Assembly: GCF_001544915.2 (NCBI RefSeq)
Contig: NZ_FCOE02000057.1
Span: 1-40,456 of the forward strand
Origin: Caballeronia pedi
GTDB taxonomy: Bacteria > Pseudomonadota > Gammaproteobacteria > Burkholderiales > Burkholderiaceae
DNA: 40,456 nt
Direction of reading: 5' to 3'
Shown: positions 33,094-40,456 of the stretch, piece after piece
Layout: each line of letters begins with the position of its first letter
Position numbering within the stretch: position 1 is the first letter of the stretch
Notes under the pieces: model-generated
The model's database searches: none
Told to the model about the DNA's origin: nothing
Seen by the model: the letters and a program-made list of their open reading frames with translations, nothing else
Made by a program: the position numbers and the translations under genes

Positions 33094-33507
33094 TCACTGG
33101 ACCGGGATGTTGTCCTGCTTCGCTGGCGCGGACGGTGGACACTTCATGTCGGCCCCTCTGGTGGCGTCGACGTTCTTCAGCGAAACGAGCAGCCTGCTTC
33201 CCGTATTCGCCGTGATGATGTGCCCGTAACTGACGGTCGGGATGAACTTGATATCGGGCGCGACGGCGACGGGCGGACTCTGCGCGCCGTCGACGGTCAG
33301 GTCGAGTTCCACGGTGATTGATTCGATCGCGACACCGTAATCCTGTTTGTGCTCGGCCTGTGCCTTCTTGAAGTTGCACACGCCGTCCAGGACATTCTGG
33401 AGCGCCGTCGGTATATCCACCGATTTCCCCGGCGGGATGGGTGGCGTGTTGCAGGCGGCGAGGAGAATCGGTAGAGCTAGAACAGGCAGCGAGACGTTTG
33501 CGCGCAT
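33094..33507 (-). CDS. Small lipoprotein with trypsin-co-occurring-like domain
   Basis: A 137-residue lipoprotein from ATG 33507, preceded by GGGAG six to seven bases upstream. Signal peptide MRANVSLPVLALPILLAAC ends in a lipobox (LLAAC, lipid at Cys19). The mature part is beta-rich, with VAIESITVELDLTVDGAQSP in the middle; this resembles small periplasmic proteins and peptidase-associated domains of unknown role (a weak likeness). The frame extends upstream to 33714, but those residues are a shadow. It is divergent from the amino-acid-binding protein gene that starts 257 bases away, so the promoters may share that interval. Confidence 0.7.
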   Translation of the reverse strand: MRANVSLPVLALPILLAACNTPPIPPGKSVDIPTALQNVLDGVCNFKKAQAEHKQDYGVAIESITVELDLTVDGAQSPPVAVAPDIKFIPTVSYGHIITANTGSRLLVSLKNVDATRGADMKCPPSAPAKQDNIPVQ

Positions 33508-33764
33508 CGGAATCTCCCGGCCTTTCGGAGAGGTCACAGTATCGGGCAAACGAGGCTTTCCGTCCACGCGCTGTCGCACTCGGCTTTCGCTACGCGCGAC
33601 TTCGGGCAAACGACCGCTTGAACTGGACCAGTTTTCGTCTACAACTAATGTGGCACGTGTCCCGTCGGACAAGGCAGCGGAAAGGAACATCGGACGCCCT
33701 GCCGGTACGAGCACGAACTACGTGACAAGACGCCGTGAACGGGAGTCTTCATATCGAGAAGACG

Positions 33765-34802
33765 ATGCGCAATGCTGCGGTGAAATTCATCGCGATCGTA
33801 GGCGCCGCACTGCTCGCGCTGCCGACATCGTCGGTCCCCGCCGTCGCGGCGGGATCGGCCACGCTCGCGCAGGTCGAGGCGCGAGGTGTCCTGCGATGCG
33901 GCGTCAGCGACGGCATCGCCGGCTTTTCTCAACAGGATGCGTCTGGACACTGGTCCGGCATCGACGTGGATTTCTGCCGCGCGGTGGCCGCCGCGACGCT
34001 CGGCGATGCGAACAAGGTCGCCTTCGTCCCGCTCAGGACGCCCGCCCGCTTTCCAGCGCTCAGAACAAGCCGTGTCGATTTGCTCGCGCGCAACACGACT
34101 TGGACCCTCTTGCGTGAAGGCACGCTCGGGATTCAATTCGCGGGCGTGCTGTTTTATGACGCTCAGGGTTTCATGGTTTCGACGGCGAGCGGCGTTCGCA
34201 CGCTCGAATCGCTCAAGGGGGCGAGCGTCTGCGTTCAACGCGAGACGAGCAGCGAAGGCAATCTCGTCGCCTACTCGAATGCGAACGCGCTGGATCTGAA
34301 ACCCGTGGTACTCGGCTCGGCGACGGAGCTGGAGCAGGCCTTCACCGCCGGGCGATGCCGCGCCTTGACGGCCGACCTATCCCTGCTCGCCACGCTGCGC
34401 AGCCGCACGCCCGGCGGTGCGTCGGCGTTGGCGATCCTGTCGGAGCGAATTTCGAAGCAACCGCACGCGCCAGCCGTGCGCGGCGGCGATGACGCGTGGC
34501 TCGTCATCGTGCGCTGGGTGCTCTTTACGCTGATCACCGCGGAAGAGTTCGGCGTGACTCGTCAGAATGAGGCTGAGCGCGTTCGCGATCCGCTCGTTGC
34601 GCGCGCGCTCGTCCCGGACGCGAGCGTGAGCGCGACGCTGGGCATCGCGCCCGGCTGGACGCTTCGCGCGCTGAAGAGCGCTGGCAACTACGGAGAAATG
34701 TTCGATCGCAATCTGGGCGCCGGCAGTCCGATCAAACTCGAGCGCGGCCTGAACGAGCTCTACCGACGCGGCGGCCTGATGTACGCGCCGCCCATGCAAT
34801 GA
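33765..34802 (+). CDS. Amino-acid ABC transporter substrate-binding protein (AapJ-like), orphan
   Basis: A 345-residue periplasmic protein. The signal peptide is MRNAAVKFIAIVGAALLALP with cleavage near AVAAG. The mature part matches the general L-amino-acid-binding (AapJ/BztA) family: GVLRCGVSDGIAGFSQ, GIDVDFCRAVAAA, LLARNTTWTLLREG, ISKQPHAPAVRGGDDAW and SAGNYGEMFDRN, ending LMYAPP. Some family residues differ: the usual YTTD segment reads LTAD (GRCRALTAD). No permease or ATPase follows; instead an IT-type permease starts 18 bases downstream. It could be a receptor or an exported relic that has changed partner. A GTG at 33735 is possible, but ATG 33765 fits the signal peptide. Confidence 0.85.
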   Translation: MRNAAVKFIAIVGAALLALPTSSVPAVAAGSATLAQVEARGVLRCGVSDGIAGFSQQDASGHWSGIDVDFCRAVAAATLGDANKVAFVPLRTPARFPALRTSRVDLLARNTTWTLLREGTLGIQFAGVLFYDAQGFMVSTASGVRTLESLKGASVCVQRETSSEGNLVAYSNANALDLKPVVLGSATELEQAFTAGRCRALTADLSLLATLRSRTPGGASALAILSERISKQPHAPAVRGGDDAWLVIVRWVLFTLITAEEFGVTRQNEAERVRDPLVARALVPDASVSATLGIAPGWTLRALKSAGNYGEMFDRNLGAGSPIKLERGLNELYRRGGLMYAPPMQ

Positions 34803-34820
34803 GACCCGCGCGAGCCCATC

Positions 34821-36161
34821 ATGAGCGACTGGCAAATCTACCTCGTCGTCGGCGTGTTCTCGGTGGTCATACTCGTGATCGCCTTCGATCTGATCGACAT
34901 GGCTGTCGCCGCGCTCGTCGGCGCGAGTGTGCTGATCGCGCTCGGCATCGTCGACGAACAGGATCTGCTCGCGACCGCGCGAACGGCGGCGGGGCCGATC
35001 AGCCTGCTGTTCGGCGGCATGATCGTCGCGCGAATCCTCGCGACCACGGGCCTCTTCGATCTCGTCGGCGATTATTATCTCAGGGCCACGGCGGGCAGCG
35101 GCAAGCGCTTTCTGCTCCTGCTGATCGTGATCGTCGCGCCGCTGTGTGCGTTGCTTCCCAATGCAACGACGGTGATCCTGCTCGCCCCGATCATCATTCG
35201 CGTCGCCCGCGCGCTCGACATCGACATCGTGCCGCCCATGATCCTGACCGCCCTCCTCAGCAATGCCGCCGGCCTGCTGACGCTCGTCGGCGACCCTGCG
35301 ACCTTCCTCGTCGGCAGTTCGATCGGCATGAGCTTCGGCGAGTATCTGCGGCGTGCGAGCCTCGGCGGCCTGCTCGCGATCACCGTGGTGATTCCGATCT
35401 TGCCCGTTCTGATGCGGGGTATCTGGCGCAGCGTCACGCCTCTGCCGCCCCGCGTCTCGCGCGCCAAACTGAAGCGGCCGGTCTACGCCGCGCTGGCGGT
35501 CCTGGTACTCGCGCTCATGATGGTGCTGTTCGTGCTCGGCGAGGAGTTGCCCACGCGCATCGTGCCGCCCGTGGTCGCGGTGATAGCCAGTGCACTTGCG
35601 CTGCTCGTCGCGTACGCGTTCAGGGTCGAGCCGACCGATCGCGTGCTGCGCGATGTCGACTGGAAGACGCTGCTGTTCCTGACCTGCATCTTCTGTCTCG
35701 TGCAGGGCATGGCGAAAACGGGCTTGCTGCAGGTCATGTCGCTCAAGCTGTACGAGGTGTTCGGCACGCGCCTCACGCTCGTCGCGCTCGCGATGATCTG
35801 CGGGATCGGCCTGCTGTCCTCGCTGCTCGCGAATGTGCCGGTCGCGGCCGCGTCCATTGTCATGGTCAAGGGCTATCTCGTCACCGCGGAGTTCGTGCCG
35901 GAATCAGCCTTGTCGGACCAGTTCACGCAGTGGCCCGAACAGGTCATTCCCGTCTTCATCGCCATGATGTACGGCGCGACCCTCGGTGGTAACGCGACGC
36001 TCGTCGGTTCCGCGGCGAATGTCGTGGCTGCGGGAATCTGCACGCAGGAAGGCGCGCCGATCAGCTTCGGCCGGTTCCTGCGCTATGGCCTGCCGCTCAC
36101 GGTGTGCCAACTCGCGGTCACGGCGGTGTACGTCGTCGTGCTCGCGCGCTTTCTTCATTGA
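34821..36161 (+). CDS. IT-superfamily permease (ArsB/NhaD/SLC13-like)
   Basis: A 446-residue polytopic membrane protein with 11-12 hydrophobic helices. It has two related halves with the ion-transporter signature: LCALLPNATTVILLAPIII in the first and GGNATLVGSAANVVAAG with LLANVPVAAASIVMVKGYL in the second. Broken hairpins with N-A-T/N-V-P are typical of ArsB, NhaD and citrate-type carriers. The substrate cannot be read from sequence; arsenite is unlikely without ars genes nearby. ATG 34821 lies 18 bases after the SBP stop with CGAGCC upstream, so it may share its transcript. SulP follows after 20 bases. Confidence 0.82.
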   Translation: MSDWQIYLVVGVFSVVILVIAFDLIDMAVAALVGASVLIALGIVDEQDLLATARTAAGPISLLFGGMIVARILATTGLFDLVGDYYLRATAGSGKRFLLLLIVIVAPLCALLPNATTVILLAPIIIRVARALDIDIVPPMILTALLSNAAGLLTLVGDPATFLVGSSIGMSFGEYLRRASLGGLLAITVVIPILPVLMRGIWRSVTPLPPRVSRAKLKRPVYAALAVLVLALMMVLFVLGEELPTRIVPPVVAVIASALALLVAYAFRVEPTDRVLRDVDWKTLLFLTCIFCLVQGMAKTGLLQVMSLKLYEVFGTRLTLVALAMICGIGLLSSLLANVPVAAASIVMVKGYLVTAEFVPESALSDQFTQWPEQVIPVFIAMMYGATLGGNATLVGSAANVVAAGICTQEGAPISFGRFLRYGLPLTVCQLAVTAVYVVVLARFLH

Positions 36162-36181
36162 ACGCTCACGACCGCCAATAC

Positions 36182-37933
36182 ATGCAAACCGATGATCCGG
36201 TCCGATTGCGCCTCGTCGCTGCCGACGCCGTGCGGCGCTGGAAGCGTTATCTGCCAATCGTCGCCATGCTCAGGGACTATCGCGCGGGGTGGCTGAAGAA
36301 CGACATCGTCGCTGGCCTCGTGCTGACGACGATGCTCGTGCCAGTCGGCATCGCGTACGCGGAGGCGTCGGGCGTACCCGGCGTATGCGGTCTGTACGCG
36401 ACGATCGTACCACTCCTGGCCTATGCGATCTTCGGTCCGAGCCGGATTCTCGTGCTCGGTCCCGACTCGGCGCTCGCCGCGCCCGTCCTCGCAATCGTCG
36501 TGATCAGCGCGGCGGGCGATCCCTCGCGCGCCATCGCCGTCGCGGGCATGATGGCGATCGTCTCGGGCGTCGTGTGCATCGTGTTCGGCATGCTCAAGCT
36601 CGGCTTCGTCACGGAGTTGCTGTCCAAGCCGATCCGCTATGGCTACATGAACGGCATCGCGCTGACCGTGCTGATCAGCCAGTTGCCCAAGCTCTTCGCG
36701 ATTTCCATCGAGGACCGGGGGCCGCTGCGCGATCTGCTCGAACTTGCCCGAGCCATCGCCGCCGGGCAATCCAACTGGACCAGCTTTGCCGTGGGCGCAG
36801 GCAGTCTCGCGCTCTTTCTGCTGCTCAAGCGCTTCGACAAGGTGCCGGGCATTCTGATCGCGGTCGTGCTCGCGACCCTGTGCGTCATGGTGTTTCATCT
36901 CGACCGTGAAGGTGTGAAGGTGCTCGGGACGATTCCCCAGGGATTGCCCGCGTTGTCGCTGCCGTGGGCGAGCGGCGCGGACATCGTCCGGATCGTGCTC
37001 GGCGGTTGCGCCGTGGCGCTGATCGCGTTCGCGGACACGAGCGTGCTGTCGCGCACCTTCGCGGCACGGGCCAACGTGCGCGTCGATCCGAATCAGGAAA
37101 TGATCGGACTGGGCGTCGCCAATCTCGCGACCGGGCTTTTCCAGGGCTTTCCGATCAGCAGCAGCTCATCGCGCACGCCGGTCGCCGAAGCGGCGGGCGC
37201 GCGCACGCAGGTGACGGGTATCGTCGGGGCGCTGGCCGTCGCGGCCGTGCTGCTCGCCGCGCCGAATCTTCTGCGGCATCTGCCCAACAGCGCGCTCGCG
37301 GCGGTCGTGATCGCAGCGGCGATCGGTCTCTTCGAGTTCAGCGATCTGAAGCGCATCTATCGCATTCAGCAGTGGGAGTTCTGGCTGTCCGTCTGCTGCT
37401 TCGTCGGCGTCGCCCTGTTCGGTGCGATACCCGGCATCTGCATCGCCGTGGTCCTCGCGATCATCGAGTTCCTGTGGGACGGCTGGCGTCCGCATTTCGC
37501 GGTGCTGGGCCGGGTGGAAGGATTGCGCGGCTATCACGACCTGAAGCGCTACCCAAACGCCAAGCAGATTCCTGGACTGCTGCTGTTTCGCTGGGATGCG
37601 CCGCTCTTCTTCGCGAACGCGGAGTTGTTTCAGCAGCGTGTGATCGAAGCGGTGGATCAGGCACCGTCGCAAGTTAAGCGCGTCGTCGTCACCGCCGAGC
37701 CGGTGACGAGTGTGGACGTGACGTCGGCTGACATGCTGCGCGAGTTGCATCGCGCCTTGAGAGACCGCGGCATCGACTTGCATTTCGCCGAGATGAAAGA
37801 CCCCGTCCGCGACAAGCTCAGGCGCTTCGAGTTGATGTCGATCTTTCCCGACGCGTGCTTTCATCCAACCATAGGCAGCGCGGTCGAAGCTTACCTCGAC
37901 GCCGCGCGCCCGGATGAGGCGGCCGCTGTTTGA
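36182..37933 (+). CDS. SulP-family anion transporter with STAS domain
   Basis: A 583-residue transporter from ATG 36182. It has the SulP transmembrane region (residues ~35-440), including PVGIAYAEASGVPGVCGLYA near the N-terminus, PSRILVLGPDSALAAP, and LATGLFQGFPISSSSSRTPV, then the C-terminal STAS domain (~475-570) from LLLFRWDAPLFFANAELFQQ through TSVDVTSADMLRELHRALRD. Substrate may be sulfate, bicarbonate or another anion; there is no carbonic anhydrase or sulfate gene beside it. The extra upstream frame to 36104 overlaps the permease and is not used. Its last 116 bases overlap the antisense 3' end of the PPK2 frame. Confidence 0.9.
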   Translation: MQTDDPVRLRLVAADAVRRWKRYLPIVAMLRDYRAGWLKNDIVAGLVLTTMLVPVGIAYAEASGVPGVCGLYATIVPLLAYAIFGPSRILVLGPDSALAAPVLAIVVISAAGDPSRAIAVAGMMAIVSGVVCIVFGMLKLGFVTELLSKPIRYGYMNGIALTVLISQLPKLFAISIEDRGPLRDLLELARAIAAGQSNWTSFAVGAGSLALFLLLKRFDKVPGILIAVVLATLCVMVFHLDREGVKVLGTIPQGLPALSLPWASGADIVRIVLGGCAVALIAFADTSVLSRTFAARANVRVDPNQEMIGLGVANLATGLFQGFPISSSSSRTPVAEAAGARTQVTGIVGALAVAAVLLAAPNLLRHLPNSALAAVVIAAAIGLFEFSDLKRIYRIQQWEFWLSVCCFVGVALFGAIPGICIAVVLAIIEFLWDGWRPHFAVLGRVEGLRGYHDLKRYPNAKQIPGLLLFRWDAPLFFANAELFQQRVIEAVDQAPSQVKRVVVTAEPVTSVDVTSADMLRELHRALRDRGIDLHFAEMKDPVRDKLRRFELMSIFPDACFHPTIGSAVEAYLDAARPDEAAAV

Positions 37934-38843
37934 GGTGTGTTGAAGTGCGTCGATGTCGCATTGCGCGGCGACGGCCAGCGCCACTTGTTTCGCGGATGCG
38001 CGCGCCCATTGTTTCTCTTAATGAGCATATCGATATCCGTGCGCCGATATCGCGCTCAGAACGCTCGGGCACGTAGCGCAGCGGCCGGTCGCTCTCGCGA
38101 TAGCCCTCCGCCTTCTGGCGCGTGGGCAGGTTCACCTTTTCCAGCGGCACCGCCTTGTACGGAATGTTCGCCAGTAAATCGCTGATCAGGTTCAGACGAG
38201 CACGGCGCTTGTCATCGGAACGCACGACGTACCACGGCGCGAGATCGGTGTCGGTCGCGTCGAACATGTCCTCGCGGGCGCGCGAATAGTCGTAACAGCG
38301 GCTGTACGAGCGCAGAGCCATCGGCGAGAGCTTCCAGATCTTGCGCTCGTCGTGAATGCGCTCTTCCAGTCGCCGGGTCTGTTCCTGCTGGCCGACTTCG
38401 AGCCAGTATTTGAGCAGGATGATGCCCGATTCGATAATCGCGCGTTCCACGAGCGGCACGCCTTTCAGGAACGTTGCCGCCTGCTCGTCGGTGCGGAAGC
38501 CCATCACGCGTTCGATGCCCGCGCGGTTGTACCAACTCCGGTGGAAGAGCGTGATTTGGCCCGTCGCGGGCAGATGCGGCAGATAACGCTGCACGTACAT
38601 CTGCGACTTCTCGCGCTCGGTGGGCGCGGGCAGCGTGGGCAGCGCGATCACGCGGACGATGCGCGGGCTCACGCGCTCCGTGATCGCCTTGATCGTGCCG
38701 CCGTTCCCCGCGCCGTCGCGCCCTTCGAACACGAAATAGATCTTCGCGCCCGTATAGACAGCCCATTCCTGCAGCCTCACGCGCCCGACATGCAGACGCA
38801 CAAGCTCCTTCTCGAACTGTTTCCGGTTTAGGCGCTCGTGCAC
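37818..38843 (-). CDS. Polyphosphate kinase 2 family protein with altered catalytic residues
   Basis: A PPK2-family protein from GTG 38843. Conserved parts are FEGRDGAGNGGTIKAI (39-54), LFHRSWYNRAGIERVMGF, LEERIHDERKIWKLSP and DYSRAREDMFDATD, followed by APWYVVRSDDKRRARLN. PPK2 normally has GRDAAGKGGT and FDRSWYNRAG; here the Walker A Lys is Asn47 and the Walker B Asp is His (in LFHRSW). Each change is one base (AAG to AAC, GAC to CAC). After RPLRYVPERS, where the family usually ends, the frame runs on for ~75 Arg-rich residues into the antisense 3' end of SulP. That tail suggests a lost stop. It is probably inactive or decaying unless these are sequencing errors. Confidence 0.85.
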   Translation of the reverse strand: MHERLNRKQFEKELVRLHVGRVRLQEWAVYTGAKIYFVFEGRDGAGNGGTIKAITERVSPRIVRVIALPTLPAPTEREKSQMYVQRYLPHLPATGQITLFHRSWYNRAGIERVMGFRTDEQAATFLKGVPLVERAIIESGIILLKYWLEVGQQEQTRRLEERIHDERKIWKLSPMALRSYSRCYDYSRAREDMFDATDTDLAPWYVVRSDDKRRARLNLISDLLANIPYKAVPLEKVNLPTRQKAEGYRESDRPLRYVPERSERDIGARISICSLRETMGARIRETSGAGRRRAMRHRRTSTHLKQRPPHPGARRRGKLRPRCLWLDESTRRERSTSTRSA

Positions 38844-38986
38844 GCCCGCGCCTTCGCGCCCGCCCCGCGATTCACTGACAGCCTTCTCTTCTTAAACCGC
38901 TTGCTCCCATGTGATTCGATGCAACTCGTGCGGCCGCGTCGAAACCGCAGCGCGCGGCACAGGGTCACGGACCCGTCACGACGCCC

Positions 38987-39244
38987 TCAGCTTTCGTTTC
39001 GCTCGGGCACGACCTGCAGCATGAGCTGCGCGATTTTTCCAGAACATGTTGTGGATGCGTGGCTGAAACGTGCGCAGCACGTGCGGCTCGGCCTTATCGA
39101 AACTCACGACCGCGGCCGGATGTTCTCCGATGCCGGGCACACGCTGAATCGAATCGTACGGAGGAAAGCCGCAATTGCAGAGAAACTGCCGGATTTCGTC
39201 GTCGGTAGTGGACTCGTCTACATGCCTAGCCAGAGATCACCCAT
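38987..39244 (-). pseudogene. RRM-like RNA-binding protein, frameshifted
   Basis: Three registers together give a small RRM-type protein common in Burkholderia: MGDLW at the start (ATG 39244), then after a one-base loss RHVDESTTDDEIRQFL, FPPYDSIQRVPGIGEHPAAV and VSFDKAEPHVLRTFQPR, IHNMFWKN, then a second shift to LQVVPERNES and stop at 38987. The pattern E-x-I-x-x-F-L...V-x-F...F-x-x-x-H-x-x-F-W-K-N is that of the family. Two frameshifts in about 85 codons show the gene is dead or the assembly is poor here. Confidence 0.65.
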
Positions 39245-39302
39245 TGCGAAGTTCTCCGTTGAGTTCTGTGGTGCTTCTATAGCCTAGTACACGAACGGCC
39301 GA

Positions 39303-39515
39303 TCAGGTCGATCGATCGCGCTTTCCCGAACTGCGTTGCGCGAGCGGATTCAATGCGATGACGAAGATCACGATGCCGAAGCCGAGCGCCGACATGCCGT
39401 AGCGGAATTCGGGCTTCACGTCATACAGCAAACCGTGCATCGTGAAGTAATCGCCGGTGAGCCAGACGAACACACTGATCGAGGCAACCAACATGCGCGG
39501 CTCGTTCAGTCTCAT
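39303..39515 (-). CDS. Small two-helix membrane protein
   Basis: A 70-residue protein from ATG 39515, with GGGGAG six bases upstream, a strong ribosome binding site. Two hydrophobic segments are visible: MLVASISVFVWLTGDYFTM (residues ~8-26) and YGMSALGFGIVIFVIALNPL (39-58), with a short basic C-terminus (RSSGKRDRST). No known family. The strong start and membrane pattern make it likely real. It lies alone between the RNA-binding pseudogene and the divergent outer-membrane gene. Confidence 0.65.
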   Translation of the reverse strand: MRLNEPRMLVASISVFVWLTGDYFTMHGLLYDVKPEFRYGMSALGFGIVIFVIALNPLAQRSSGKRDRST

Positions 39516-39744
39516 CAATGTCTCCCCGTTGCGTTGCGCGGAATAGTTCCAGTTTAGGAAATCCTGGCTCGCCGTGTGAACGCACTCGTATGCATCGGGC
39601 TTGGCGCCCGGCTCCCGGTAGGCTACATTTTCTGCGTGTGACCGTGGGATCGGTCAACGGCTCCGCGCATGCAATGGCGCATCGGCGGAGCGGCCGTTTG
39701 CAACCTACGACCAACCAGTTGTTCAACGTCCGGGCGCTGCGCAC

Positions 39745-40456
39745 ATGCGAAAGCCGATCCTGTCTTCGAGCGGGTTGCCCATCTTTTCGGTGCTCGTCCT
39801 GTTCGCCGTCGCGCCTGCGATCGCGCACGCGCAAACCGCGCCCGACCGCGCCGTCGTCGGCACCAACGTCAAGAGCTACGCGAACGCCGTGCTCGCGATC
39901 ATGTCGTACACCGCGGTGCCGGACGTCACGGCGAGCTCGCTCTCCATCAACAGCGGCACGACCGGCAATCCGGGCTTCGGCCAGACGCAGCTCGGCGGTG
40001 GCTTCACGCTTAGCCGGTCGTTTCCGCTCTATCTCGAAGGCACTGTCGCATACAGCCGCTACGATCCGACCTTCATCGCGACCGACGGCAATCAGCAACG
40101 CGCGGTGCCGGCGAAATGGAACACCGCGAGCACGACCGTCGGCATTGGCTGGGATTTCCCGATCACCGATGAGTTGCGCCTGCGACCGATCCTCAACGGC
40201 ATGATCGGCCGTGTCGCGAGCGATCTGCGCGTCGCGCAGACTGTCTTCAACCATATCGCCAACACCAATCTCCAGTTCTTGGAAGACGGCGCGCTCAACG
40301 CGTACGGTCTCGGCGGCTCGCTGATGCTCGATCTGGAGCACTACCGCGAGCACTACGAGATCGATGTCGAACTCCGCGCAACCGATATCTATTTACGCAG
40401 CTTCGGCAGTTCGTCGGACGCCGTGCAGGGATCGGCGACGGCACAGCAGTTCAGCC
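39745..40456 (+). CDS. Outer-membrane beta-barrel protein, cut by window end
   Basis: An open frame of 237 codons from ATG 39745 runs off the window. The signal peptide is MRKPILSSSGLPIFSVLVLF...AIAHA, with cleavage at AHA|QT. The rest has alternating hydrophobic/polar strands with many aromatics (FTLSRSFPLYLEGTVAYSRY, then ASTTVGIGWDFPITDELRLR, and LNAYGLGGSLMLDLEHYREH), typical of an autotransporter-like or OmpA-type barrel. The N-terminal part has no passenger, so it is a plain barrel with a short periplasmic or plug segment. The minus-strand frame over the same bases is Arg-rich and a shadow. Family cannot be named from the visible part. Confidence 0.7.
   Translation, partial: MRKPILSSSGLPIFSVLVLFAVAPAIAHAQTAPDRAVVGTNVKSYANAVLAIMSYTAVPDVTASSLSINSGTTGNPGFGQTQLGGGFTLSRSFPLYLEGTVAYSRYDPTFIATDGNQQRAVPAKWNTASTTVGIGWDFPITDELRLRPILNGMIGRVASDLRVAQTVFNHIANTNLQFLEDGALNAYGLGGSLMLDLEHYREHYEIDVELRATDIYLRSFGSSSDAVQGSATAQQFS

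Noticed and set aside
39421..40353. 310-codon minus-strand frame
   Set aside because: Arg/Asp-rich antisense shadow of the beta-barrel gene that has a signal peptide and strand pattern on the plus strand.
1..40456. CRISPR array, tRNA or rRNA genes
   Set aside because: No regularly spaced direct repeats and no cloverleaf or rRNA-like sequence found by reading.

Overview
The window looks like chromosome or large-replicon DNA of a Burkholderia-type betaproteobacterium (Burkholderia/Paraburkholderia/Caballeronia group). The evidence is high GC with Burkholderia-like codon use in the core genes, a DUF4148 secreted protein, a UdgX, DUF2955/HlyD/NodT efflux genes and a SulP/PPK2 neighbourhood. Taxonomy is inferred from gene content only; no rRNA or tRNA gene was seen.

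Layout. (1) Positions 1-3300 hold small genes and debris: a decayed tyrosine-recombinase tail (802-1113), a 55-residue zinc-knuckle miniprotein (1836-2003), a DUF3175-like fragment and a UdgX uracil-DNA glycosylase. (2) Positions 3300-22800 are a patchwork accessory region that reads as a defence/mobile island: a HEPN (AbiU2-like) protein; a five-gene, AT-richer operon for a secreted zinc metallopeptidase, two related four-cysteine exported proteins, a small exported protein and a membrane protein; a 419-bp miniature element with perfect 29-bp inverted ends sitting in a recombinase remnant; a RelE/ParE-type toxin-antitoxin pair with an unusually long antitoxin; a tightly coupled four-gene cluster (193-aa protein, 436-aa protein, double-HxK phospholipase-D nuclease, 978-aa SNF2-like helicase); VapBC; a TnsA-like endonuclease fragment; and another truncated integrase. 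Long stretches between these genes hold nothing I can read as a gene. (3) Positions 22400-26200 return to small household or envelope genes (DUF1488, a K+ channel, DUF4148, a broken MipA/OmpV gene). (4) Positions 26400-32600 form a transport block on the minus strand: KefB/C-type antiporter without its RCK domain, then a four-gene unit of AI-2E transporter, NodT-type outer-membrane lipoprotein, HlyD adaptor and DUF2955 inner-membrane protein. (5) Positions 33000-40456 carry a lipoprotein, an orphan amino-acid-binding protein followed by an IT-superfamily permease and a SulP anion transporter, a PPK2 whose key catalytic residues are changed, a broken RNA-binding protein gene, a small membrane protein and the start of an outer-membrane beta-barrel protein that runs off the window.

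The best candidate for an undescribed system is the helicase/PLD four-gene cluster (12460-19148). Its genes overlap by 4, 4 and 47 bases, it lies among toxin-antitoxin and recombinase genes, and it combines an NTP-driven translocase with a double-HxK nuclease and two proteins I cannot assign. The metallopeptidase operon (5421-8043) is the second candidate. Both are inferences from architecture and context; family searches could show that either matches a catalogued system.
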